Shown here piece by piece: positions 1 through 8,476 of a DNA stretch of 64,000 nt (position 1 is the first letter of the stretch; the number at the start of each line of letters is the position of its first letter). Origin of the DNA: Holophagales bacterium UBA5704 (lineage in GTDB: Bacteria; Acidobacteriota; Thermoanaerobaculia; Multivoradales; UBA5704). Under the pieces are notes generated by a model. The model saw only the letters and a program-made list of their open reading frames with translations, was not told the DNA's origin and searched no databases. Position numbers and translations under genes: made by a program. The stretch lies in contig DIHE01000089.1 in assembly GCA_002420005.1 (NCBI GenBank), positions 83,002 to 147,001 of the forward strand. Direction: 5' to 3'.

Positions 1-64
1 CGGCCCCCGAAAGGGGCAACCGCGGTGCGGAGCCGTTACCCGGCGCGGCTTGGCCTTCCACGCG

Positions 65-104
65 GCGTATAAGCGCTATCCGGCCGCGGGATAGCCTTAT
101 ACGC
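65..104. repeat. Imperfect inverted repeat (hairpin)
   Basis: The left arm at 65-81 pairs with the right arm at 89-104 apart from one bulged base, around a 7-nt GC-rich loop. The short word CGCGGCG occurs on both flanks (61-67 and 102-108). No T-run follows, so it is not a classic terminator. It could be a terminator-like hairpin of a gene that ends to the left of the window, or a folded recombination site resembling an integron attC, although the GTTRRRY core is not matched. A smaller CCCC/GGGG hairpin sits at 3-17. Confidence 0.4.
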
Positions 105-237
105 GGCGTTCGACTTGTCAGGTTCGGGTGCAGGCGGGGACGCCGGCTGGGCGGCGACGCCGAAGGGACGGGAAATCGGTCAGGAGACCCGGCAAGGGTC
201 GGTTACCATACCTCCGTGCTCGCGAAAGGAGGCCCGG

Positions 238-1248
238 ATGAGCGGTGAGGAGAGATTGCGCTACGGCGCAGCGGCGTGCCAGGTGGATTTCGGCAATCCG
301 GCGGATCGGTCGGGGATCAAAGCCCACGTCGACCGCATGCTGGGGATGATCGACAGTGCGGTCGGCGGCTATGCGCCGTTCCTGCCGGTCAAGCTGGTGG
401 TGTTCCCCGAGTTCGCCCATGCAGCCCCGGTCTACACGACCGCCCGCGAGCTACTCGACAAGCTGGCCCTCCCCATCCCCAACGAGCACACCGAGCGCTA
501 CGCCGCCAAGGCGAAGGAGCATGGGATCTGGATCCAGACCGGCACCTTCCTGGAGAGCGACGAGAAGTACCCCGGCGTGGTGTTCAACGCCACCTGCCTG
601 ATCGGGCCGGAGGGCCTCCTCACCAGGTACCGCAAGGTGAACCCGTGGATTCCCTGGGAGGTCCACGCCAGCCCGCACGACCTGCCGGACTACCGGGAGG
701 AGATGTTCCCGGTGGCGGACACGCCGATCGGCAAGCTGGGTGTCGCGATCTGCTACGACTGGCTCTTTCCGGAAGCGCTGCGCCAGCTCACCGCCAACGG
801 CGCCGAGGTGTTGATCCGCGTCTCCGCCTACATGGACCCCTGGGGGGCGACGGCGCCGATGGACTGGTGGACCGTGGTGAACCGTTGCCGCGCGATCGAG
901 AACGTCGCCTACGTCGTCGCCTCGAACCAGGCGGCGAGCCTCGCCCACTATCCACCGTTCTCCTGGCCGGGAGGGAGCATGATCGTCGATTTCGACGGCC
1001 GCATCCTGGCCCAGGCCGACCCCGGCCCCGGCGAGAAGATCGTCGTCGCCCCGGTCGACGTGGGAGCGCTGCGCCACGAGAGAGCTGTCCGCCGCGGCCA
1101 CCAGAACCTCGCCCACCTGCGCACCGGGTGCTATCCGGTGTACCGCCAGGAGCTGTATCCCGGAGGGCGTGGCGAGGACCGCCAGAAGCTCTCGATCGAG
1201 GGCAACGACGAGGCGATCGCCGCGGCGAAGGGGAAGCTGGGGTACTGA
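238..1248 (+). CDS. Carbon-nitrogen hydrolase (nitrilase superfamily)
   Basis: A 336-aa amidohydrolase of the nitrilase fold, expected to hydrolyse an amide or nitrile in the cytoplasm; the substrate cannot be read from sequence. The family's Glu-Lys-Cys triad is visible: Glu58 in VVFPEFAHA, Lys133 in RYRKVNPW and Cys172 in GVAICYDWLFPE. The length is normal for the family. The reading frame stays open upstream to 115, but the ATG at 238 follows AAAGGAGG at a good distance and starts just before the conserved first strand, so I start there. It is the first gene of the plus-strand arm of the large locus. A hairpin 7 nt after its stop may separate it from family A1. Confidence 0.9.
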   Translation: MSGEERLRYGAAACQVDFGNPADRSGIKAHVDRMLGMIDSAVGGYAPFLPVKLVVFPEFAHAAPVYTTARELLDKLALPIPNEHTERYAAKAKEHGIWIQTGTFLESDEKYPGVVFNATCLIGPEGLLTRYRKVNPWIPWEVHASPHDLPDYREEMFPVADTPIGKLGVAICYDWLFPEALRQLTANGAEVLIRVSAYMDPWGATAPMDWWTVVNRCRAIENVAYVVASNQAASLAHYPPFSWPGGSMIVDFDGRILAQADPGPGEKIVVAPVDVGALRHERAVRRGHQNLAHLRTGCYPVYRQELYPGGRGEDRQKLSIEGNDEAIAAAKGKLGY

Positions 1249-1255
1249 GCGGAGC

Positions 1256-1271
1256 CCGGAGAGGTCTCCGG
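1256..1271 (+). terminator. Hairpin after the nitrilase gene
   Basis: CCGGAGA at 1256-1262 and TCTCCGG at 1265-1271 form a 7-bp perfect stem seven bases after the nitrilase stop codon. No clear U-tract follows, so this is a possible weak terminator or processing hairpin between the nitrilase and A1 genes. Confidence 0.35.
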
Positions 1272-1385
1272 CACAGTCCCTCTTTGGTCCTGCCGCAGGG
1301 CTCCTTCTGAGCCCCTTCTCGCTCCGCCGCCGCTTGCTCATCAGATTTTCAGCAGGTAGGCTGCGAAGGTCGAAAGGACCTCTCC

Positions 1386-1403
1386 ATGCAGGCAAGGGAA
1401 TGA
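1386..1403 (+). CDS. Five-codon leader ORF in front of family A1
   Basis: ATG at 1386 follows AAAGGA (1374-1379) at good spacing and encodes MQARE. Its TGA (1401-1403) overlaps the ATG of the A1 gene (1400-1402) as ATGA. The A1 start itself has only AAGGGA directly against it. The arrangement resembles a mini-cistron that delivers ribosomes to A1 by translational coupling. It is too short to show coding bias and may be accidental. Confidence 0.3.
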   Translation: MQARE

Positions 1404-2659
1404 GTGCGGTACCCGCTCCCCCCGATCGGCCGGCGGATCCCGGGGCCGGCGACGTCGAGGCCGCCCTCGCCCAGGCGCGCGACCTGAAGGCCTGGTGGCT
1501 CCGGGTTGAGGCCGGGGAGGAGCCGGTCGAGCGCTTCGATCTCTACCCGGCGGTTCCCGGCTCCGAGCCGGTGTGGGGGTTCTTCGGGACGGCACCGGTG
1601 CAAGGCGCGAACGTCCCCGTGATGGGAGACGTCATCGACGACTTCTTCGACCGGCCGAGAGTGCCGGCGGCGCAGCAGAAACAGGCCGCCCGCTGGATGC
1701 TCGAGCAGGTGGAGGAGTTTGCCCTGCACTATTGGCTCCGCGCCGAGGCGTCCGCCCTCCCCCAGCCGTATCCCGAGCTGGGCCACGCCTCGGCGGCCCC
1801 CTACCTGAGCTGGCTCGGCTTGTGCTTCCGGCAGGGCCAGGGGTTCTCCGGTTACGGGAATGTCCAGCGGCTCTTCAAGCGGCGATCCGGCGGCCGGGTC
1901 GGCACGTTTCCCCTGCGAGAGAGCACGGCGATCGTCGACCTGCGCGAGCTGGGTGGAACCTACGAGTGGATCACCCTCGACACCCGGGAATTCGACTTCA
2001 ACATCACCGTCGGCGGCGCCCGCGACGAGTCTCCCAGCCTCGTCGTTCCCTTGACCTCGACCGTGCAGACCGTTCTGAGCGCAGACCTTCTCGACAACCG
2101 GCTCGATCCGGAGCCCGGGACGCTGGGCTCCTTCGGGCCCGGCTTCGGCCTCATCCGCACCGCGAGCCCCGGCGTCCTCGCCGTCGCTCCCGACATGATC
2201 CAGCCCGGACTGCGGATGCAGTCGCTGCGCGTCCTCGACACCGGAGAGGTCCGTTCGCGCGGGGTGATGATCATGCCGCAACCGGACAAGATCGTGAACA
2301 TCCCCCTGTTGTCTCCCGAGCCGTTTCTCGGGGCAGCCGACTTTTTCACCCTCGGCGCCGCCCGTGGGGTGACGGAGCCGCTCCGCAAGGTGATGGCCCG
2401 GCTGCCCCTGCCGACCCTGCCGGACATCGGTTTCGATCCGGTGCTCGGTTTCGTGCGCGGGCTGAACCTCCTGACGGGAGGCAGGGCGGCCGGCGAGCTG
2501 TGCATTTCGAAAGAGCAGATCGAGAAAGAGATCCTGGCGAAGGACGCGCAGGGGATCCGGCAGGGTGTTCTGGCCGCGCGCCAGACCTGGCTGCAGGTTC
2601 CCGACTGGCGCGACCGCCAAAGCATTCCCGCCTGGGTGGCCCGTGGGGAGGTCGCATGA
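1400..2659 (+). CDS. Conserved protein of unrecognised family A (A1)
   Basis: A 419-aa protein I cannot assign. It is clearly paralogous to the next gene (2656-3909) and to 15393-16751. Shared landmarks are an N-terminal LKxWW helix (here DLKAWWLR, residues 29-35), a GFF turn, PVMGDVIDDFFDRP (73-86), IVDLREL (178-184) before an aromatic beta stretch ending in FDFNI, a PGxLGxxGxGF loop, and a C-terminal CISKEQ...VPDW...IPAWV block. No signal peptide or membrane segment is seen. It ends in ATGA, overlapping the start of A2, so the two are probably translated together and may form a heteromer. Function unknown; no catalytic motif recognised. Confidence 0.85.
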   Translation: MSAVPAPPDRPADPGAGDVEAALAQARDLKAWWLRVEAGEEPVERFDLYPAVPGSEPVWGFFGTAPVQGANVPVMGDVIDDFFDRPRVPAAQQKQAARWMLEQVEEFALHYWLRAEASALPQPYPELGHASAAPYLSWLGLCFRQGQGFSGYGNVQRLFKRRSGGRVGTFPLRESTAIVDLRELGGTYEWITLDTREFDFNITVGGARDESPSLVVPLTSTVQTVLSADLLDNRLDPEPGTLGSFGPGFGLIRTASPGVLAVAPDMIQPGLRMQSLRVLDTGEVRSRGVMIMPQPDKIVNIPLLSPEPFLGAADFFTLGAARGVTEPLRKVMARLPLPTLPDIGFDPVLGFVRGLNLLTGGRAAGELCISKEQIEKEILAKDAQGIRQGVLAARQTWLQVPDWRDRQSIPAWVARGEVA

Positions 2660-3909
2660 GCGGCACGGCGTGGACCGACGACGACCTGGCGATCCTCGAC
2701 AACGTCCCCGCGGCGATCGCCCAGGGGCGCGATCTGAAGCAATGGTGGGAACGGATCCGCCGGACACCCGGCGCTCTCGGCCGGTTCCCGGTCAGCCGCC
2801 AGCTTCACGAGCCGGACGTCAACTACGGCTTCCTGACCGATGCGATCCTGCGCCAGGGCATCCTTCCCGTCGCCGGAGTGACGCAAGATCAGTTGTACGA
2901 CTTTCCGAAGGTCCCGGCGGGGATGGCCGGGCGCGACCCGCAGTGGATCCGCGGCCAGGTCCGTGAGTTCATGCTGCGTCATTTCATGCGGCTGACCTAC
3001 ACCGCGGTGCCGCAACGTCTCCCGCAAGGCCCGGAGGAGCAGCCCCCGGCGGTCCTGAAACCTTTCAGCCGCTGCGGAGCGGGGGGCACCAAGAGCTTCG
3101 GCTGGGGCTATGAGCAGTGGTACTACCAACGGGCCGACACCGGCGAGATCGGCAAGTTTCCCGACAGCGAGCGCTACCGGATCATCGATCTGCGGGAGAT
3201 CGGAACGAAATACAGCTGGGTCGTCTTCAAGGTGGACATCTTCCAGTTCGACTTCACCCTCCCGCCCGTCCCCACCGGGCCGAAGCTGATGATCCCGATG
3301 CCCCAGCCGGTCTACACCGTGTGCACACCCGACTTCGTCATCGATGCGGAGAATCCGCGGCCGGGGGTGCTGGGGGAGTACGGCTATGGCTACTCGGTGG
3401 TGCCGAATCCCAACTACAAGACCCTGTTCGCCGCCGGGCCGAGCAAGATCACCAATACCATCGAGACCCTCCACCTGCGCGTTCTCGACACCGGCGAGGT
3501 GCGCGCCCACATGGATTTCATCACCCCGCAGCCGCCGCAGATCCTGGAATTCAAACCGGTGGAATGGAGCTTCGACCTGGCCGACCTCTTCACCTTCGGC
3601 GCCGCCTCGAAAATCTTTGCGCCGGTCAAGAAGGTCCTGGAAGGGTTCGAGCCCCAGATCGATCCGGTGTACACCACGGTTCGCCTGCTCAACCTGCTGA
3701 CCCTCGGCGTCGCGTCGGATGACTATTGCATCAACAAGGAGCAGCTCTTCAAGCTGCTGATGGTGCTTCACTTCACCGACGCCTATCACATGTACAACAT
3801 GTCGGCCTCGCACTTCCGGATGGTCCCGGACTGGACCGACGAGGCGAGCCTTCCGGCCTGGGCGCACGGGACGTTCGGCGGGACCACGGATTTTCACTTC
3901 GGAGGATGA
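2656..3909 (+). CDS. Conserved protein of unrecognised family A (A2)
   Basis: A 417-aa paralogue of A1. It keeps the same blocks in the same order: DLKQWWERI near the N-terminus, PVAGVTQDQLYDFPKVP, IIDLREIGTKYSWV, PGVLGEYGYGY, and the C-terminal CINKEQL...VPDW...LPAWA. Overall identity to A1 looks low, so this is an old duplication. Its ATG overlaps the A1 stop (ATGA at 2656-2659), and its own end carries the GGAGG that serves the following patatin-like gene. The tight packing suggests the three products act together. Function unknown. Confidence 0.85.
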   Translation: MSGTAWTDDDLAILDNVPAAIAQGRDLKQWWERIRRTPGALGRFPVSRQLHEPDVNYGFLTDAILRQGILPVAGVTQDQLYDFPKVPAGMAGRDPQWIRGQVREFMLRHFMRLTYTAVPQRLPQGPEEQPPAVLKPFSRCGAGGTKSFGWGYEQWYYQRADTGEIGKFPDSERYRIIDLREIGTKYSWVVFKVDIFQFDFTLPPVPTGPKLMIPMPQPVYTVCTPDFVIDAENPRPGVLGEYGYGYSVVPNPNYKTLFAAGPSKITNTIETLHLRVLDTGEVRAHMDFITPQPPQILEFKPVEWSFDLADLFTFGAASKIFAPVKKVLEGFEPQIDPVYTTVRLLNLLTLGVASDDYCINKEQLFKLLMVLHFTDAYHMYNMSASHFRMVPDWTDEASLPAWAHGTFGGTTDFHFGG

Positions 3910-3911
3910 CC

Positions 3912-5054
3912 ATGGCTCCCCCCGGTACGTCTGGCGTTGCGGAAGAAACCGTTCATGCGGTGGTTCTCTCCGGGAGCGGGAGCAGCTCGACGGATGCGTT
4001 CGAGGTCGGCGCGATGCAGGTCCTCCTTGCGGAGGGTGCGGCCCATCTGGGGGGCCGTCCGATCGACCCCGCGATCTACAGCGGCAGCGGTTTCGGTGCG
4101 TTCAATGCCGCCGTGATGGCCTCGCAGGCGGGTGGAGACACCGCCACCACCGTGCGCTATCTCGGGGACGCCTGGCTCGACGGCCTGAGCTCTGCTCCCG
4201 GCCGCTGCGGCAACGGCGTCTACCGGTTGCGCGGCAATCCCCTGACCTTCCTGAATCCCCGCTGCTATATGCCGCAGCCGTTCCTCCCGTTCCTGCAAGC
4301 GTTCACCGACGGCGGCTTTTTGATGGCCAACCTCGCCGAGCGGTTCGCGGTCTTCCTCGGCGGCGGCTCCGGCTCGTTGAGCGAGCGGCTGCTGCACATC
4401 CCGGACCTCACGGTCTTTTTCGACATGGCGCCGCTCCAGAGCTCCTTGCGCCGATACGTGGACCTGGGACGCCTGGGGAGCTCGGACAAGGAGCTGGTGG
4501 TCATCGCGAGCGACTGGACCGAGGGCCGGGCGCGTGCGTTTCTCAAGCCGGAAGTGGCCGGGGAGGACGGGTATGCGATCTTGCAGGCGTCCACCGCCTA
4601 CCTGCTGGCGTTTCCGTTCGTGCCGATCGGCGGGCGTCCGTATGGCGGCGGCCCCGGATCCATGGCGACGCCTCTCAAGCCGGTGCTCGACCTGTATGCC
4701 CGGCCGGGCCGCAAGCTGGTGGTGCACGTGATCTACCTGGTGACGGAGATCGCGGAGATCCCGTTGAGCCCGATGACCAGCGCATTGGCCGGGCTGGGGC
4801 GCTACTTCAGCATGAACGAGGTCCTGAACCGCAAGAACGAGGTCGAATATCCGCCGGGCGTGGCACCGCGCAGCGCCTCCGGAGAGATGCCGGGATCGGT
4901 CGTCATCCACTCGTACCGGCCGCGCGCGCCGATCATCAACTGGTTCGAATTCTCCAACTTCGACCGCGAGATCACCGCGGCGCACATCGCCGAAGGGCGG
5001 GAGTGTGTCCTCCGCCACGACTGTGCCGCGGAGGGCTGCGTTCTGGCGCACTGA
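3912..5054 (+). CDS. Patatin-like protein, catalytically degenerate
   Basis: A 380-aa protein with the patatin phospholipase fold but without its catalytic dyad. The oxyanion loop GGGxxGAYEVG of active relatives reads SGSGSSSTDAFEVG (residues 20-33). The nucleophile elbow GTSxGA reads GSGFGA (58-63), so the serine position is Gly60. The DGG block carrying the catalytic Asp has become a Gly-rich stretch before ATPLKP. The family-specific blocks CGNGVYRLR and RCYMPQP are kept, and the C-terminus (HDCAAEGCVL) matches that of the patatin at 14173. Start: GGAGG (3901-3905) sits 6 nt before the ATG at 3912; an in-frame ATG at 3906 overlaps the A2 stop but has no spacing. It is probably a pseudoenzyme partner of the intact patatin next door. 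Confidence 0.85.
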   Translation: MAPPGTSGVAEETVHAVVLSGSGSSSTDAFEVGAMQVLLAEGAAHLGGRPIDPAIYSGSGFGAFNAAVMASQAGGDTATTVRYLGDAWLDGLSSAPGRCGNGVYRLRGNPLTFLNPRCYMPQPFLPFLQAFTDGGFLMANLAERFAVFLGGGSGSLSERLLHIPDLTVFFDMAPLQSSLRRYVDLGRLGSSDKELVVIASDWTEGRARAFLKPEVAGEDGYAILQASTAYLLAFPFVPIGGRPYGGGPGSMATPLKPVLDLYARPGRKLVVHVIYLVTEIAEIPLSPMTSALAGLGRYFSMNEVLNRKNEVEYPPGVAPRSASGEMPGSVVIHSYRPRAPIINWFEFSNFDREITAAHIAEGRECVLRHDCAAEGCVLAH

Positions 5055-5060
5055 GCCGCC

Positions 5061-6233
5061 ATGAGCCGGCCGCGCCGCAAAACCGCCCTCGTCCTGTCCG
5101 GCGGCGGTGCCTATGGAGCCTACGAGGTCGGTGTGCTCAAGGCGCTCCTCTGCGGCCACTCCCCCACGACGAACTTCGAGCCCCTCGTCCCGGAGATCGT
5201 GACCGGCACCTCGGTCGGCGCCTACAACGCGAGCTTTCTCGTCTCGCGGCTCGCCGCCGGAGGAGCCCGAGCGGCTGCGGAGCTGGAGCGGGTGTGGCGG
5301 GAGCGGATCGCCGGCGGCCCGGGGACCTGTGGCAACGGCGTGTTCCGCATCCGCCTGGACCCGGTCGAGTACGCCCGTCCGGCCTGTTACGTCCCGGACC
5401 CGCTGCATCCGCTCAAGACCACGGCGCAGGATGCGGTGTACTTCGCCTCCCAGCTCCTCGCACGGACGGCGTCTGCGCTGCGGTCGAGCGGGCCTCTGCT
5501 GGCGCGCGCGGCCCTTGAGGTCGACTTCAGCGCGGCGCTCGACACGCAGCCCTACGACACGCTCATCCGCGAGACGATCGACTTTGACGCCGTGCGCCGC
5601 TCCCCCATCGCGCTGCGCATCTTCGCGACCGCCTGGACGACCGGCCTGCCGCGGCGCTTCGACAACGAGACCGGGACCCTCACCGCCGAGGCCGTGCAGG
5701 CCTCGGCGTCGATCCCGGGGGTTTTTCCACCGACGGTCGCCGGCGGCGAGCCCTGCGTCGATGGCGGGCTGTCGATCAACACACCCCTCGCACCCGCGAT
5801 CGCCGCCGGAGCCGAGGTCGTCCACGTGGTGTTTCTCGATCCGAAGGTGAGCGACATCCCGATGCGGCTGCCGCTCAGCACGCTCGCCGAGATGTACCGC
5901 ATCCTCGCCATCCTGTTCGCCAACGAGACACGGGCCCAGCTGGTGCGGATCGACCAGGTGAACCGCGCCCTGCGGCTGCTCGCCCGGTCGGGCGCCGAAG
6001 ACCGTGCAGACGTTCTGCGGCTCCTCGACCCCACCGGACCTCACCGGCCGGTCGAGGTCCATGTCTACCGGCCTGCGCCCGACATCCTGCAGGGGCTCCT
6101 CGGCTTCCTCGATTTCGAACGGGCGTACGTCGAGAAGCTGATCCAGGCGGGCTACGAGGACGCCGCCGGGCGCGCCCCGGAGCCTGCGACGTCGGAGAGC
6201 GTCCCGCTCGATTCTTCGTTTCTGCGGGCCTGA
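5061..6233 (+). CDS. Patatin-like phospholipase
   Basis: A 390-aa patatin-family lipid acyl hydrolase with an intact active site: the glycine-rich oxyanion loop LSGGGAYGAYEVG near the N-terminus, the nucleophile elbow GTSVGAYNA, and the catalytic Asp in VDGGLSINTPLAP. Such enzymes cleave acyl chains from phospholipids or neutral lipids. The locus-specific CGNGVFRIR and ACYVPDP blocks also occur in the two other patatins here. No signal peptide is seen, so a cytoplasmic or inner-membrane-surface role is likely. It starts six bases after its degenerate paralogue, in the same operon, and ends 3 bp from the convergent family B gene. Confidence 0.92.
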   Translation: MSRPRRKTALVLSGGGAYGAYEVGVLKALLCGHSPTTNFEPLVPEIVTGTSVGAYNASFLVSRLAAGGARAAAELERVWRERIAGGPGTCGNGVFRIRLDPVEYARPACYVPDPLHPLKTTAQDAVYFASQLLARTASALRSSGPLLARAALEVDFSAALDTQPYDTLIRETIDFDAVRRSPIALRIFATAWTTGLPRRFDNETGTLTAEAVQASASIPGVFPPTVAGGEPCVDGGLSINTPLAPAIAAGAEVVHVVFLDPKVSDIPMRLPLSTLAEMYRILAILFANETRAQLVRIDQVNRALRLLARSGAEDRADVLRLLDPTGPHRPVEVHVYRPAPDILQGLLGFLDFERAYVEKLIQAGYEDAAGRAPEPATSESVPLDSSFLRA

Positions 6234-6236
6234 GCG

Positions 6237-7505
6237 TCAGGCGAGGCTCTTCCGCAAGGCTCCGTCAGGGTCCGCCAGCCGGAAGGTGTAGAGATTCGAG
6301 AGGGTACGGGGAAAGAGGCTGATGAGAGCGTTGACGCTCATCAGCCCGGAGGCGTCGGCGAGGCATCCGGTGCCCCCCTTCACCGGGCCGAAGCCGCCGA
6401 GACGGTAGACCGGGTGGGCCGCTCCCGGCAAGGCCGTGCGGAAGGCGCGGCCTTCGACCATGTTGGCGAAGAGCGAGCCGAGGGTTCTCCCCTCCGGGTC
6501 ATGGAGGGTGAAAACGCCTCCGGTGGTCTGGGCGGGGATCACCCGGCCGGGGCTCGTGACGTCGAAGTAGAGCATGGACGACACCGAACCGACGATCGCG
6601 CCGCGCTCCATGCGGCTACAGAGCCGCCCGGAGCTCTCGATGCCATCGGTGACGCGAGCCAGGCGGAGCCTCTCGAACAGTTGCGCTCCGATGGGCCGGC
6701 CGGCCGGATCGAACAGCAACCGCACAGGGCGCTGCGGATCGACCTCGCCGAGGAGATTCACGTACGCGGTTCGGGAATCCGGTGGCTCCGGCCACGGTGC
6801 CATCGGGAGAGGAGGGCTTCCGGAGGTGAGACGGCCCGAGGGGTCGACGACGCGCAGCAGCAGATGGAGGAACAGGTCGCCGGGGGGCCGGAGGACTCCG
6901 TTGATCACCAGGGTGGCCCCGGGAAACGTCTCTCCCGGCAGGCCGGCCAGATCGCCGGCTCCACCCAGAACGTCGATCACGGCACCGATGCGGAGAGCGG
7001 GCCGCCCGCCGAGAGGGATCGGAAAGGTGCGTCCGGAGCCGAACACCTGAACACCGCTCGCCCGGCGATCCAGGAAGCTCAACTCTCCATTGAGCAGCGT
7101 AAAGCGCTGCGACCGGTAAGGGTTCAGGACGGTGGGAGGGGGAACGATTCCAGGACCGGGAAAGAAATCGTCGGGAATCGGCGTCAGGCGCCCTTGGAGC
7201 GAGCCGACCGGCGCCAGACTCATCTGGTGTCCTGCGGCGAGGCCCTGCCCCCCGGTGCCGGGAACGAGGTCGAAACGGTGCAGCGATTCCTGAAGCTCCA
7301 GCGCGACCATGACCTGGTCGCGCAGAAACGGCAGCAACGGAACGGTTCGGCAAGGAACCGACGGAGCACGCATGCTGAGCATCGGGAAGCAGGCCACCGG
7401 CTCGAGCAGGCGGGCCATCTCCTCGACCTTGCCGATCTCCGGTTCGGTGCCGCAAGGCAGACGCCGAGCCCCCGGCAGGCGGGTCGCTGCTTTGGTCTCG
7501 GACAT
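6237..7505 (-). CDS. Family B protein with AOC/dirigent-like barrel motifs (B1)
   Basis: A 422-aa member of a four-copy family in this locus. It has an N-terminal helical stretch (EEMARLLEPVACFPML), a SQRFTLLNGELSF strand, GxGRTFP, and two copies of a barrel-like unit, the second with GGFGPVKGGTGCLADASG. The GGTGxFxGxxG signature resembles the turn found in allene-oxide-cyclase and dirigent-type calycin barrels, but the family itself is unfamiliar to me and no catalytic residues can be named. Start: the ATG at 7505 gives a protein that lines up with the paralogues, with GGGTGG upstream. It is the last gene of the minus-strand arm and the most divergent B copy. Confidence 0.8.
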   Translation of the reverse strand: MSETKAATRLPGARRLPCGTEPEIGKVEEMARLLEPVACFPMLSMRAPSVPCRTVPLLPFLRDQVMVALELQESLHRFDLVPGTGGQGLAAGHQMSLAPVGSLQGRLTPIPDDFFPGPGIVPPPTVLNPYRSQRFTLLNGELSFLDRRASGVQVFGSGRTFPIPLGGRPALRIGAVIDVLGGAGDLAGLPGETFPGATLVINGVLRPPGDLFLHLLLRVVDPSGRLTSGSPPLPMAPWPEPPDSRTAYVNLLGEVDPQRPVRLLFDPAGRPIGAQLFERLRLARVTDGIESSGRLCSRMERGAIVGSVSSMLYFDVTSPGRVIPAQTTGGVFTLHDPEGRTLGSLFANMVEGRAFRTALPGAAHPVYRLGGFGPVKGGTGCLADASGLMSVNALISLFPRTLSNLYTFRLADPDGALRKSLA

Positions 7506-7512
7506 GGCCACC

Positions 7513-7893
7513 CTATGATTCGTCTCGCGGCTCGACCGGCCCCCATCCCGGAGGTCCTTCCTGCCGCGCCCAGGCCGTCCCGGCCATCCAATAGACCGCA
7601 TCGGTTCCGGCCTGTGCGAGCTCGAGACCCAGATGGCCCGCATGGCCTTGGAGGCCGTGGTCCGAGCCGGCTCCCAGCAGACCGAACGAAAGGTCCAGGG
7701 CAGCTCTCTGAAGCCGGTCTCCCATCTGGAAAGCAGATCGCATCCCCGGCCCGAGAGTCCCTTCCGCCGAGCGGGTCACCGCCCCGAAGGCCTCCGCAAC
7801 CCGGCGCGGCGACATCAGATTCGTCACCTGCTCGACACCGAACAGGGAGATCGCCCAGGAAAAGCTCGCCATGGATCGGGCCAGCTCACGCAT
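7513..7893 (-). CDS. Small module-C protein
   Basis: A 126-aa protein that consists essentially of the module shared by four proteins of this locus: MRELARSMASFSWAISLFG at the N-terminus and FQMGDRLQR about 45 residues later. A short tail contains GWGPVEP; the related protein at 29149 has two GWGPxP motifs. The amphipathic character and lack of catalytic motifs suggest a targeting, docking or surface-coating role (phasin-like in style, an inference only). Of two adjacent ATGs I take the second (7893), which puts AGGAGG 6 nt upstream. It lies 7 bp before B1 and is probably co-transcribed with it. Confidence 0.75.
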   Translation of the reverse strand: MRELARSMASFSWAISLFGVEQVTNLMSPRRVAEAFGAVTRSAEGTLGPGMRSAFQMGDRLQRAALDLSFGLLGAGSDHGLQGHAGHLGLELAQAGTDAVYWMAGTAWARQEGPPGWGPVEPRDES

Positions 7894-8013
7894 CATGATC
7901 CTCCTCGAAAAGCCCGCCAAGCGGGAAACCTTTTGTCACAAGTTTACAGGATTCGGTCTCTGTCCCGAAGAACCAAAGAAGGTTCATGAACACAGGTGGC
8001 TCAACCGTGAGGC

Positions 8014-8042
8014 TTGACGAAAAGGTTCGGCCTTGCTTTAAT
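8014..8042 (+). promoter_or_regulatory. Sigma70-type promoter for the DUF1801 gene
   Basis: TTGACG (8014-8019) and TTTAAT (8037-8042) are separated by 17 bp and lie about 40 bp upstream of the start codon at 8084, which has GGAGG 6 nt before it. This is the clearest housekeeping-type promoter in the window and suggests the gene is expressed independently of the flanking minus-strand operon. Confidence 0.6.
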
Positions 8043-8083
8043 GTCGTGACCCTTGAGGTCGTTGCAAGCAGCGGAGGAATGAC

Positions 8084-8476
8084 ATGGCAGACAAGGCGGC
8101 GAAACCCGCGGGCAAGACCGTGGACGGCTATGTTGAGGGCCTCGACGGATGGCAGAAGGACGTGGTCGGCCGGCTGCGCCGGCTCGTCCTGGAGGCCGTG
8201 CCGCAGGCGAAGGAGTCGATCAAATGGGCACAGCCGGTGTATGAGCAGGGTGGCCCCTTCGCCTACATCAAGGCATTCAAGAACCATGTCAATTTCGGGT
8301 TCTGGCGTGGCGCCTCGCTGCACGACCCTCAGGGTCTCATCCAGACCGGCGGTGAAAAGATGGGGCATTTGAAGATCACCGGCCCGGGGGACATCCGCGA
8401 GAAGGAATTCCGCGCGTTCATCCTGGAAGCCGTGCGGCTCAATGAGGAGAGAGGGGACCCGACGAAGAATCCCTGA
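8084..8476 (+). CDS. DUF1801 (YdhG-like) domain protein
   Basis: A 130-aa protein matching the DUF1801/YdhG pattern: VDGYVEGLDGWQKDVVGRLR, a central IKWAQPVYEQGGPFAYIKAFKNHV and FGFWRGASLHDP, and a C-terminal helix. The fold is often found in small stand-alone proteins of uncertain role. It is the only plus-strand gene inside the long minus-strand run and splits it between 8439 and 7893. Its 3' end overlaps the 3' end of the FG-GAP protein gene by 38 bp. It has its own promoter and a strong ribosome binding site. Probably an unrelated insertion into the locus. Confidence 0.85.
   Translation: MADKAAKPAGKTVDGYVEGLDGWQKDVVGRLRRLVLEAVPQAKESIKWAQPVYEQGGPFAYIKAFKNHVNFGFWRGASLHDPQGLIQTGGEKMGHLKITGPGDIREKEFRAFILEAVRLNEERGDPTKNP

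Noticed and set aside
3894..6062. 722-codon open frame on the minus strand
   Set aside because: Antisense to two patatin genes with recognisable family motifs.
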